From NCBI GenBank assembly GCA_037178675.1, contig JAYMGJ010000500.1:1-17758 (forward strand): a DNA stretch of 17,758 nucleotides. The letters run 5' to 3'. Of the stretch, positions 1 to 7,140 are shown in pieces (the first letter of the stretch is position 1; each line of letters starts with the position of its first letter). The position numbers were made by a program, and so were the translations under genes. The stretch comes from Scleroderma bovista (Eukaryota > Basidiomycota > Agaricomycetes > Boletales > Sclerodermataceae). A model generated the notes under the pieces. The model saw nothing but the letters and a program-made list of their open reading frames with translations. It was not told where the DNA came from and made no database searches.

Positions 1-15
1 CAGTACTTCCCTTTA

Positions 16-29
16 GGTTATGAGCCCTG
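16..29 (+). other. Primer binding site of half-tRNA-iMet type (retroelement start)
   Basis: The 14 bases GGTTATGAGCCCTG are complementary to the anticodon stem-loop of initiator tRNA-Met, whose anticodon region reads CAGGGCTCATAACC. Drosophila copia primes reverse transcription from a 5' half of this tRNA, cleaved in the anticodon loop. The same 14 bases follow the 5' LTR of the Copia element later in this window (11186-11199, minus strand). Here they lie 48 bases before the first ATG of an unknown ORF, so bases 1-15 would be the end of an LTR whose body lies outside. That LTR would end in TTTA instead of the usual CA, which is a weakness. Confidence 0.6.
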
Positions 30-77
30 TCTAGGCGACCTCCTGGTACGTCGTTATTCTCGTCGGCCAACGAGAAG

Positions 78-968
78 ATGCCCGGGAACACCGAAGACCA
101 GTTCACTTGGAGATTATTTCTTGGTGTCATGCAGTTTCTACTTGCCACCAGAGGAGTGCAGGCCTTTTTGCACCCTCATCCTGTAATTTCCGCAGAGCTT
201 TGCTTTGCTACGTTCTTGATCACTTTCTTCACTTTAGTCGTGGAACTGAATCAGACTCCTGATGGGAGACGATTCGTAGTACAGGCTAGTGCAGAGGATG
301 CTCAGGGTCGATGGACCGTTACCCTTGAGCGAGAGCGCCGTGCACAATCTGCTCGGGAACGATCTGCTTTACAGTCTCAGGTGAGACGAGATGATGATCG
401 ACGTCTGTATGGCAATGGAAGTGCACCTACTATGGGTGAACTTCTACAGCATTATGAGTTTGACTGTAATGACCCGGATTATGCCAGAGATCCTTTAACT
501 GGCTTACCGCGTTTACTTCCTCAGTATTCAGGACAGTTACCTTGGGGTGAGCGCCATATTCTCGATGAGAACGGTATCCCCTATGGGGGAAATCCTCCAG
601 AGTATTTGTCGCTGGAACCGAGAGAGGGTCGAACCATTTCTGCGATGGTCCAGTCATTACCTTCCCCTGGTTGTACCAGTGGCGAGTTTATAGGATTGAC
701 TAACCAAGCCAACAGACATTTTCCTATTGAATTTCAGATAATACCTTCCTTGCCACCCCCGACTTATATTGACTCTACCGCCCAAGATCAAGATGTCATC
801 CTATACCTCCGTTCCCAGTCTCGACACCGTACTCACCGAAGAAGCACTCAATCGGTTACTGGAACCAGTTCAGAATTCAGTAGAGCGGGAAGAATGGTTA
901 CGGTCCCTTTACGTCGGACCAGCTCGGACCCACCGATCCGCAACTCCGTTCTCTCTCCCGACAACTAG
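78..968 (+). CDS. Unknown ORF1 of a putative retroelement (membrane-like N-terminus)
   Basis: I do not recognise this protein (296 residues from ATG 78). Seen: two hydrophobic stretches near residues 13-31 and 39-56 (the second around FATFLITFFTLVVEL), then a charged, Arg/Glu-rich helix-like region near residues 75-108, then a Pro/Gly-rich part. No Gag zinc knuckle (CCHC), protease DSG or other retroelement motif is visible. The last ~60 residues (after about base 793) overlap ORF2 in another frame and have a shadow-like Ser/Arg-rich composition, so the real protein may end near 790 or shift +1 into ORF2. Its position right after a primer binding site is where gag normally sits. Coding status is supported mainly by an open frame of this length; function is unknown. 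Confidence 0.45.
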   Translation: MPGNTEDQFTWRLFLGVMQFLLATRGVQAFLHPHPVISAELCFATFLITFFTLVVELNQTPDGRRFVVQASAEDAQGRWTVTLERERRAQSARERSALQSQVRRDDDRRLYGNGSAPTMGELLQHYEFDCNDPDYARDPLTGLPRLLPQYSGQLPWGERHILDENGIPYGGNPPEYLSLEPREGRTISAMVQSLPSPGCTSGEFIGLTNQANRHFPIEFQIIPSLPPPTYIDSTAQDQDVILYLRSQSRHRTHRRSTQSVTGTSSEFSRAGRMVTVPLRRTSSDPPIRNSVLSPDN

Positions 969-1812
969 GGGAGAACCCTCTATGAGCATGGGTTTGTATA
1001 CACCAACATCCCATCGCGCTCAATCCCCTCCTATTTTTGTCCCTAAACAACAGGAGAGAGAGTCATCCATCACCAGTACCGATCCACGCTATGATCCAAA
1101 TGATGTGGTTTTCCACAACCCCCTCTTAGATCCACGCTATCTAGCGTTTCTTCTTCAACCACTGTACGAACGAGTCCGGAATCCCAACTCAAACTTCTAC
1201 TCTTCCAGCATTGTACCTGTTGAGCGTATTATATCTGCTCCATGGTATCGCCACCCTGACCCAGTTGTGCATCTCGAGGACTTTGTTGTCCATTCGACTC
1301 ACAACGACTTTTATATTCGACTGACTACATATAGGGAAGACCATCGCAGCTGTATCCTTGGATTTACTCCAGCGGTTGCAGACCTCTTTCCCACTGGCCA
1401 AGGCGACATTTTCTCCCTCTTCTTCCTAAAAGAGGATGTCTGCTATCCTTGGCTATGGAGTATTGGCTTCCAGATCGCTCGAAACAAGTCTAGGTTCAGG
1501 ACTGCTTGGCTGCAAGGAGAAGTAGATTTTGGACAGGAGTTTCCTGGGAGATTTTTCCGTTCCCTGTCTTTCATCCAGATGAAGTTCGCTAAATTTGTCA
1601 TTGACATCACAGATAATGTCATTAACCCAGCGGCAGCAAAGATTGCTGTCTGCGATCGAAAGGTGCTTGCTTCAAAGCTCGCCTTGGGTGTCGACGAACA
1701 CGGTGACTGGATTCTTAGCCAAGATTTTTGGCAATACTTTACCAACACAAACCATACCAATATACCCCATGCATCCTTCCTCTCCCATACATTACGTCCG
1801 AGACGTACTTGA
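793..1812 (+). CDS. Unknown ORF2 of a putative retroelement
   Basis: ORF of 339 residues from ATG 793, the first ATG in the frame; the open frame extends slightly upstream to 769. It overlaps ORF1 by 176 bases in the +1 frame. The N-terminal ~100 residues are Ser/Pro/Thr-rich, then a compact-looking region follows with many aromatic residues (around NFYSSSIVPVERI, HPDPVVHLEDF, YPWLWSIGFQIA, FPGRFFRSLSFIQ). I recognise no family, no CCHC, no protease and no polymerase motif. The order ORF1-ORF2-ORF3 with each in the next frame would suit +1 frameshifting or separate starts; it could also be one decayed gene with two indels. Confidence is moderate that this strand codes, low for any function. 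Confidence 0.45.
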   Translation: MSSYTSVPSLDTVLTEEALNRLLEPVQNSVEREEWLRSLYVGPARTHRSATPFSLPTTRGEPSMSMGLYTPTSHRAQSPPIFVPKQQERESSITSTDPRYDPNDVVFHNPLLDPRYLAFLLQPLYERVRNPNSNFYSSSIVPVERIISAPWYRHPDPVVHLEDFVVHSTHNDFYIRLTTYREDHRSCILGFTPAVADLFPTGQGDIFSLFFLKEDVCYPWLWSIGFQIARNKSRFRTAWLQGEVDFGQEFPGRFFRSLSFIQMKFAKFVIDITDNVINPAAAKIAVCDRKVLASKLALGVDEHGDWILSQDFWQYFTNTNHTNIPHASFLSHTLRPRRT

Positions 1813-2205
1813 GTACATTTCTGCAGTTCATTATGATTCGAAAGTTCATCATCGTTTTGATCCATATTCTTTTCAGACTACTCTGTATTTCGTTAACACC
1901 ATACATTCCACTGAAGATCATGTTCAGCTTCGACTATGCTCTTATATTCCTTTTGTAAAAATACCTGTTGAGTTTCAAGTTGCCAGCTACATGAAATATT
2001 CATTTCCTTCTTGTGCACTTAAAAGCTTGTCCTTTTATTCGAACAGTTTTGTGGAAATGATTGGAAGTGCTACAGAGCTACCCAATCCGCATTACTTTGC
2101 CAAGTTGGACTTCGCTTGTGCCGAGGATCTCGAGTGGCAACATACCCCAGGATATCATGGAGTGGAGTATTTTTCAAAAGAGGATCAACGAAAAGAGAAT
2201 CAGAA
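1769..2205 (+). CDS. Unknown ORF3, 3' end cut by a Copia LTR
   Basis: The open frame from ATG 1769 overlaps the end of ORF2 by 44 bases, again shifted +1. It keeps a protein-like, aromatic-rich composition for about 146 residues (HYVRDVLEYISAVHY, then LPNPHYFAKLDFAC and GYHGVEYFS) up to base 2205, where a Copia LTR begins with TGTTGAAG. The frame stays open to 2566, but that extension is LTR and Gypsy sequence and should not be read as part of the gene. There is a faint resemblance between HST-x-x-D and RL-x-x-Y spacing here and in ORF2. No family recognised; probably the same element as ORF1 and ORF2, truncated. Confidence 0.4.
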
Positions 2206-2303
2206 TGTTGAAGTCGCACGTGCACCCGGCATAAACCGTCGACAAAGTGCACACAAGACTGCGACCCATATTAGTGTAGACTTAGTAATAGTCCTCTTTA
2301 GAG
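2206..2303 (+). repeat. Truncated Copia LTR (first 98 bases)
   Basis: This stretch begins with TGTTGAAG and matches, in reverse complement, the 5217-5324 end of the complete LTR at 5037-5324 and the corresponding end of the LTR at 11200-11487. Similarity stops after TTTAGAG at 2303, where Gypsy integrase sequence begins. It keeps CpG sites (for example CACGTG at 2217-2222) that both full LTRs have lost, so it shows the ancestral state there. The flanking CAGAA at 2201-2205 is not repeated on the other side of any LTR in the window. Confidence 0.85.
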
Positions 2304-3206
2304 CTCTTCGTTGCGCATGTGTTTTCCAAACATGGAGTACCCACCCATGTCACCTCCAACAGAGGTTCGGAGTTCGTCTCTCACTTCTACCGATCACTCG
2401 GAAAAGCACTCGGAATGACCTTACATTTCACCTCTGGCTATCACCCAGAAGGAGATGGTCAAACCGAGCGGACGAACCAAACACTCGAGCAGTACCTCCG
2501 AATCTACTGCAATTATCAACAAGACAACTGGGCCAAACTCCTCCCACTTGCAGAGTTCGCGTTTAATAACTCCCCTAGCGCAACCACTGGTGTCTCGCCC
2601 TTCTTCGCTAATAAAGGCTACCACCCCGACATCGCAGTCAACTCCGACTTGGGCCTCAGTTCTTCCCGCGCTCAAGAATATACCTCCGACCTCAAAGAAC
2701 TCCATGAGTTCCTCCGCTCTGAGATGGCCCTTGCGCAACAGCGCTACCAAGGCCCCGCAGATGTGAAAAGATCAACTCCGCCGGATTTCAAGATAGGTGA
2801 TCAAGTCTATGTGAAAGCAAAGTATTTCAGGTCTACACGCCCATCCAAGAAGCTCTCTGACAAGAATTTCGGACCCTTCGAAATAATAGCCAAACCTGGA
2901 TCGCTCTCCTTCACGCTCCGACTCCCCGACACCATGAAGTCCATGCACCCAGTATTCCACGTGTCTCAACTCGAGACCTCCCACCAAAGCAGTATTCCCA
3001 ATTGCGTCCAATCTCCGCCACCTCCGATCGAAGTTGACGGAGAAGTCGAATACGAAGTCGAAGAAATCCTAGACTCCAAGATCGACCGCAGAAGACGCCA
3101 CTGCCAACTCCTCTACTTAGTCCGCTGGGCTGGCTACGCTGGTACAGATGAAGAAACATCGTGGCTCCTTGCCACTGAGCTCGACCATGCGGCTCAGGGG
3201 AAGTGA
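2304..3206 (+). pseudogene. Gypsy (chromovirus) integrase C-terminal half with chromodomain, inverted segment
   Basis: The reading frame opens without a start at 2304 (LFVAHVFSKHG) and carries the distal integrase core, the GDGQTER motif with the catalytic Glu, the GDQVYVKAKYF and SFTLRLPDTM regions typical of Ty3/Gypsy integrases, and a chromodomain near residues 240-290 of the piece (VEEILDSKID, LYLVRWAGY, ETSWLLATEL). The second catalytic Asp, normally in TSDRGSEF, is Asn here (TSNRGSEF), a GAC-to-AAC change at a CpG. True Gypsy similarity ends near 3190; the last codons to the TGA at 3204 come from the opposite strand of the same gene. The N-terminal half lies next door on the minus strand, so this piece has been inverted. 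Not functional. Confidence 0.85.
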
Positions 3207-3553
3207 TGGTGTCATAGGTCGGAATGAATATTCCTTGCTTCGAGAGGCGGTCCACGACGACTAGGATGGAGGTGAATCCATCGGAAGAAGGTAGTTGCTC
3301 GATGAAGTCCATGGATATGGAATGCCATGGGCGAGCGGGGATCGGGAGTTGTTTTAGTAGGCCGTAGGGTCTGTGCCTAGGGACCTTAGCACGTCCGCAG
3401 GATGTGCAGGAACTTACGTAGTCTTTTACGAAGGTGCGGACACCTGGCCAGGTATATTCCCGGCGGACTAGTTCCAAAGTGCGGTTCTGGCCGAAGTGGC
3501 CGGAGAGCGGATGGTCGTGCTTGTAGCGGAGGACTCTGAGGCGGCATTGGCAG
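3191..3553 (-). pseudogene. Gypsy integrase N-terminal half
   Basis: Reading on the minus strand from about 3553: LRYKHDHPLSGHFGQ and the following CTSCGRAK give the His2-Cys2 zinc-binding domain of Ty3/Gypsy integrases, then HSISMDFIEQLP supplies the first catalytic Asp and VVVDRLSKQGIFIPT the conserved beta-strand. The sequence stops after the TITSPE stretch at about 3191. The missing continuation begins at 2304 on the plus strand, with only about seven bases unaccounted for, so the two halves once were one minus-strand gene. The frame has at least one shift near the upper end where it is joined to Copia sequence. Confidence 0.85.
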
Positions 3554-3871
3554 ATACGACGACTCTTCCATTTTCTTTAAGAAACCTATATGCTTTCAAT
3601 CCAGACTCATATCCCAGAAAGATCATGGGTAGAGATTTTGGTTCGAGTTTATTGCGTTGGTCCTTTTTGACGAAGACATAAGCCAGGCAACCAAAGACTC
3701 GGAAATAGGATAAATCCGGTATTTTGCCTTTCCATAACTCCACAGGGGTTTTCCAATTTGATCTGTGAAATGGTTGGCGGTTATAGACATGCACGGAAGT
3801 CTCCAATGCAAACTGCCATAGATTAGGTGGAAGACAAGCAGAGTGTCTCATCGCTTCCTCCTTCTCCACCA
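3554..3871 (-). pseudogene. Copia integrase C-terminal fragment
   Basis: The minus-strand frame contains EEAMRHSACLPPNLWQFAL, HVYNRQPFHRS and TPVELWKGKIPDLSYFRVFG followed by the LGYESG-x-KAYRF region, the standard C-terminal part of Ty1/Copia integrases just before reverse transcriptase. It ends near ANA at about 3554, where Gypsy integrase sequence continues on the same strand. The catalytic core is absent: upstream, a frameshifted junction near 3848-3872 joins it directly to protease sequence, so the integrase core has been deleted. Reverse transcriptase is also missing. Confidence 0.85.
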
Positions 3872-5036
3872 ACCAAGCTTCTCCACAAAAGTATCCTTAT
3901 CCATGGTGGTCGAGAATTTCGACTCTGCATAAGGCTTGTAGCTTATAAAATCCTCGAAATGAGGAGTACAATGTTGAGATGCTCCTGAATCCAATAGGAT
4001 CAGTGTGCTTCCATCCTTTTCTTTCCTACTACAATCTAAACAGAGAGTAGAGGCGCATGAAGAATGACAAAGAATACACTCAGCGTCTCGATTTGTCAGG
4101 AACAATGAACTCAAAGGATTTTGAACAGTTGGACGACGAGGTGGAACTGTATTCCGCTTTGCAATATCTAAGGTGGACTGAATCTGTTCATCAGATTCAC
4201 TATCAGGAGAACGACAATAACGAAAGATTGGATGAGTGCTTTGGCACATTTCACAATCCAGTTCTCCTTGATAGAAGTGAACCTCGGCAGGGAAATCTAA
4301 AAAAGTCCATGCGACAATAATAGAGCGGGGAACACGGAAGTTTCGTTGAAACTCATACTCCTGGTCAAAAGTTCTACTGACATAGAAAGTGTCAGGACTC
4401 ATCTCATTGAGAAGAACATGACCATTGAGATCCATGAAAGGGTACATTCCAGAATGATTCCAGAATTGTAGACACAATGAACTATTAGGACACAAGACGT
4501 CTAGTCTGGTCACTAATCGTACAAAATCCTCATCCTCTATCTCATCCCATTCATTCCAAGAAACCAAAGTTTCTGGATGGGAGAATAGGATGGGCGTGTC
4601 AGGTTCTGGAGTCCTAGATCGAAGGATTAACGCACAGGAAAAAGGGGCTTCAGACTCGTAAGTATCGATGATATCATCAAAACTTGATGGTCCCATGGAC
4701 TCATCAGCCCACATGGCCCTGCAAGCCTCTTCAGAATAGGGAGCCATAGGTCTCTCCATGTTATACTCATCCAACTCAGCATTGAGAGACTCGTGAGTTG
4801 GAGATGCAGGAATCTCCGCTATTCCAGAGGTGGTAGAATCGTCTACCATCATGGCTGTGTAATCCTGAAAATCTGGTTCATCATAATACTGGAGGGACTC
4901 ATTGAAGACAAGATGGGTTCCTCCTCCACGTCCTCGTCCCTTTCCTTTTCCTTGCTTTCCTCCTCCGCGACCGTGATTAAATCCTCCGCGATGATTGGTG
5001 CTCGATCCTCCAGTTGGAGGAGAGACAACCTGGGGT
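3848..5036 (-). pseudogene. Copia Gag C-terminus and protease fragment
   Basis: A single minus-strand frame of nearly 400 codons enters from the LTR boundary at 5036 without a start. It begins with a Gly/Arg-rich nucleic-acid-binding tract (HGRGGGKQGKGKGRGRGGG), continues through about 250 acidic, unfamiliar residues and reaches a Copia aspartic protease (LLDSGASQHCTP, catalytic Asp coded near 3990). Just before the protease is a cysteine-rich cluster, CILCHSSCASTLCLDC (about 4031-4078), unlike the usual CCHC knuckle. After the protease the frame runs into Lys/Arg codons at a deletion junction with the integrase C-terminus. The Gag N-terminus is missing at the LTR edge. A degenerate relic, though with a long intact frame. 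Confidence 0.75.
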
Positions 5037-5324
5037 TGTTGAAGCAATACCTATATACGTAGAGGAACTGCTACTCCAACTCACCTGTTGGGTGGAGTGC
5101 ACAACCAGAGATGGTAGCGGTAGCTGGTCAAGAGCTGTTATATTATATAAGCAATGAATGCTGTTTATATACAACAAATAGTGTGATGCGTGACTGTGAC
5201 ACATGACGTGTGACATGTAACATCTACTCTAAAGAGGACTATTACTAAGTCTACACTAATATGGGTCGCAGTCTTGTGTGCACTTCGTCGACGGTTTATG
5301 CCAGGTGCACATGCGACTTCAACA
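5037..5324 (-). repeat. 3' LTR of the Copia element
   Basis: 288 bases, TGTTGAAG...CTTCAACA. On the minus strand it directly follows the polypurine tract, which makes it the 3' LTR. A TATA box (TATATAAA, minus strand) lies at 5164-5171. Nine substitutions separate it from the LTR at 11200-11487, eight of them transitions and seven explainable by loss of CpG. Confidence 0.95.
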
Positions 5325-5336
5325 CTCCCCCTCGCT
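5325..5336 (-). other. Polypurine tract
   Basis: On the minus strand AGCGAGGGGGAG immediately precedes the LTR start TGTTGAAG. A purine run at this place is the plus-strand primer site of LTR retrotransposons and fixes the element's orientation. Confidence 0.85.
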
Positions 5337-5370
5337 GTGCTGCACATAGAGCACTTCAGCGAATAAGGCG

Positions 5371-6924
5371 CTAGATGCTGCCAGAGGGAAACTGTAAGCC
5401 TAGTTGAGCTCTGAACTTTGCGAATTTCTTGCGGGGTAAGTTCTTGGTGAGCAGATTGGCGGGATTCTCAGCACCATCAATAAAGAATAATTCCACGTTA
5501 CCTTTCACAACTGACTCGTGGATTCCATGGTAGTGGATGTTGATGTGCTTGGAGCGAGGCTCCGTTACAGGGTTGGATGCCATGAATATGGACCCCTGAT
5601 TATCACTGCAAATCAGGATAGCTTTCAGCTTATAGCCAAGCTCACCGAGTAAACTCCGAATCCAGGTAACTTGGCGAGCGCAATCGCTCAAAGCCATGTA
5701 TTCAGCCTCAGTGGACAAGTACACAATAGTCTTCTGTGCACGAGAAGTCCAACTGATGAAGCCATCTGCAAGCTTCAGGTAGAAACCTGTCTGTGAGAGG
5801 CGAGAGATAGGGTCTGATCCCCAATCTGAGTCCGTGCACGCAATCAGGCCAGCACCGGATCCACCATTGTACACTAGGGAGTAATTAGGTGTACCAATCA
5901 AATAGCGACAAATATACAGTGCTTTGGACAGGTGGTCCTGGGATGGGTTCGCAGCATGGCGCGAGAGATGGGTGACTGCAAAGGCAATGTCGGGCCTAGT
6001 GCCTAACATAAGGTACAGAAGGGACCCAATAACTGTCTGGAAACGGGAGTGGAGTTCCGCATCAACAAGCTCTGTATTTTTGGCAGCATAGTAGCCAGCC
6101 GGCAGTGGGGTGCTTGCAGACTTTGCATTTAGCATGCTGCAGCATTCGATGACCTTTTGGAGGTACACGCATTGATCCAGGTGGATAGCACAACCCTTGC
6201 GAGTGATTCGCATTCGGAGGAACTCCTTAGGTTCTCCAAGGTCTCTGCACTCCCATTTGCGCATGAACTGCGCTTTGATGGCATCAACAACAGCCTTGTT
6301 AGGGCCACAGAACAGAGCGTCGTCAACGTAGATAATACCGATGACGATGTTGGTGCCTTTCTTCTTGTAGAAGAAGATGCCTGCTTCAGACTTAAGGCGC
6401 TCAAACCCGAGCTCTTTGAGAGACTCATTGAGTGTGCGCCACCAAGCTAGGCCGGCCTGTTTGAGGCCATAGAGGGCACGCCAGAGGCGGAGCACTTTGC
6501 GCTCTTGCCCAGGAACTGCAAACCCTTCGGGTTGTTCCATGTAGATCTCTTCGTTGAGCTTGCCATACAAGTAGGCGCTCCGAACGTCAAGTCCAGTGAT
6601 ATACCAGTTTTCAAGTGTGGCAAGCGCAAGCATGAGGCGCACTGTTTCAAAGCGCATGACTGGTGAGAAGACCTGGTCGAAATCTAATCCCTCGACCTGG
6701 GAGAAGCCTTTCGCTACTAAGCGGGCTTTCTTGCGGCCATCCAACTTCACGTCAAAGACCCATCGATTCTTTATGACCTTCCGGTCTCGGGAACAGTCAA
6801 CTAGCTCAAAGACTTTGTGCTTTTGCAGCACATCGAGCTCTTCTTGGCAAGCAAGTTGCCAGAGTTTCTGCTCAGCTTGGGGTAAGCGAGCAATGTCCTT
6901 GTAGGACCAGTTGCAGACGGGGCT
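5371..6924 (-). CDS. pol: Copia reverse transcriptase and RNase H (5'-truncated pol)
   Basis: An uninterrupted minus-strand frame of about 517 codons, open from 6924 to the stop at 5371. Counting residues from 6831: the RT fingers motif RWVFDVKLDG..ARLVAKGFSQ (23-45), catalytic Asp 82 in LDVRSAYLYG, the YVDD box at 168-171, LYLMLGTRPDIAFAV (272-286), and RNase H with Asp 334 (TDSDWGSD), Glu 375 (STEAEYMAL) and Asp 410 (SDNQGS), then the usual SKHINIHYHGIHE ending. All catalytic residues I can check are present and no stop or shift is seen, so RT-RH could be active if expressed. There is no start codon of its own: the protease and integrase that should precede it are replaced by foreign DNA beginning at the in-frame TGA at 6925-6927. 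It ends 34 bases before the polypurine tract. Confidence 0.92.
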   Translation of the reverse strand, partial: SPVCNWSYKDIARLPQAEQKLWQLACQEELDVLQKHKVFELVDCSRDRKVIKNRWVFDVKLDGRKKARLVAKGFSQVEGLDFDQVFSPVMRFETVRLMLALATLENWYITGLDVRSAYLYGKLNEEIYMEQPEGFAVPGQERKVLRLWRALYGLKQAGLAWWRTLNESLKELGFERLKSEAGIFFYKKKGTNIVIGIIYVDDALFCGPNKAVVDAIKAQFMRKWECRDLGEPKEFLRMRITRKGCAIHLDQCVYLQKVIECCSMLNAKSASTPLPAGYYAAKNTELVDAELHSRFQTVIGSLLYLMLGTRPDIAFAVTHLSRHAANPSQDHLSKALYICRYLIGTPNYSLVYNGGSGAGLIACTDSDWGSDPISRLSQTGFYLKLADGFISWTSRAQKTIVYLSTEAEYMALSDCARQVTWIRSLLGELGYKLKAILICSDNQGSIFMASNPVTEPRSKHINIHYHGIHESVVKGNVELFFIDGAENPANLLTKNLPRKKFAKFRAQLGLQFPSGSI

Positions 6925-6927
6925 TCA

Positions 6928-6946
6928 TGTCAACGCAATGTTGACA
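6928..6946. repeat. Small hairpin at left edge of the foreign block
   Basis: TGTCAAC-GCAAT-GTTGACA: 7-base perfect arms around a 5-base loop, lying three bases past the point where pol similarity ends. It may mark the end of the inserted DNA, or be chance. Confidence 0.5.
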
Positions 6947-7084
6947 AATATCCATTTTTTATTTTTCAGATTATCCCGTGACCACATTGCGATATGCATT
7001 CATGTCGTGAACGTTTGTTGATATCTACAAACAAGCCATGCGCAAACAGCAGCTATAAGTAAGTTGTGTCCTGCCATTCATCGT

Positions 7085-7104
7085 CCCAACCCAACCCAAC
7101 CCAA
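7085..7104 (+). repeat. (CCCAA)4 microsatellite
   Basis: Four perfect CCCAA units, 37 bases upstream of the start codon of the DUF6532-like gene, in its presumed 5' leader. Otherwise 6947-7140 shows no feature I can support. Confidence 0.8.
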
Positions 7105-7140
7105 ACTTTGTTCCAGCTGCACGCTCCCAGCTCTAATCAC

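Noticed and set aside
2304..2566. ORF3 reading on through the LTR fragment and Gypsy sequence
   Set aside because: The extension is out of frame with the Gypsy integrase and simply lacks stops; it is not part of the unknown protein.
7085..7104. CCCAA repeats as an internal telomere remnant
   Set aside because: Four units of CCCAA are not the usual fungal telomere repeat and are too few.
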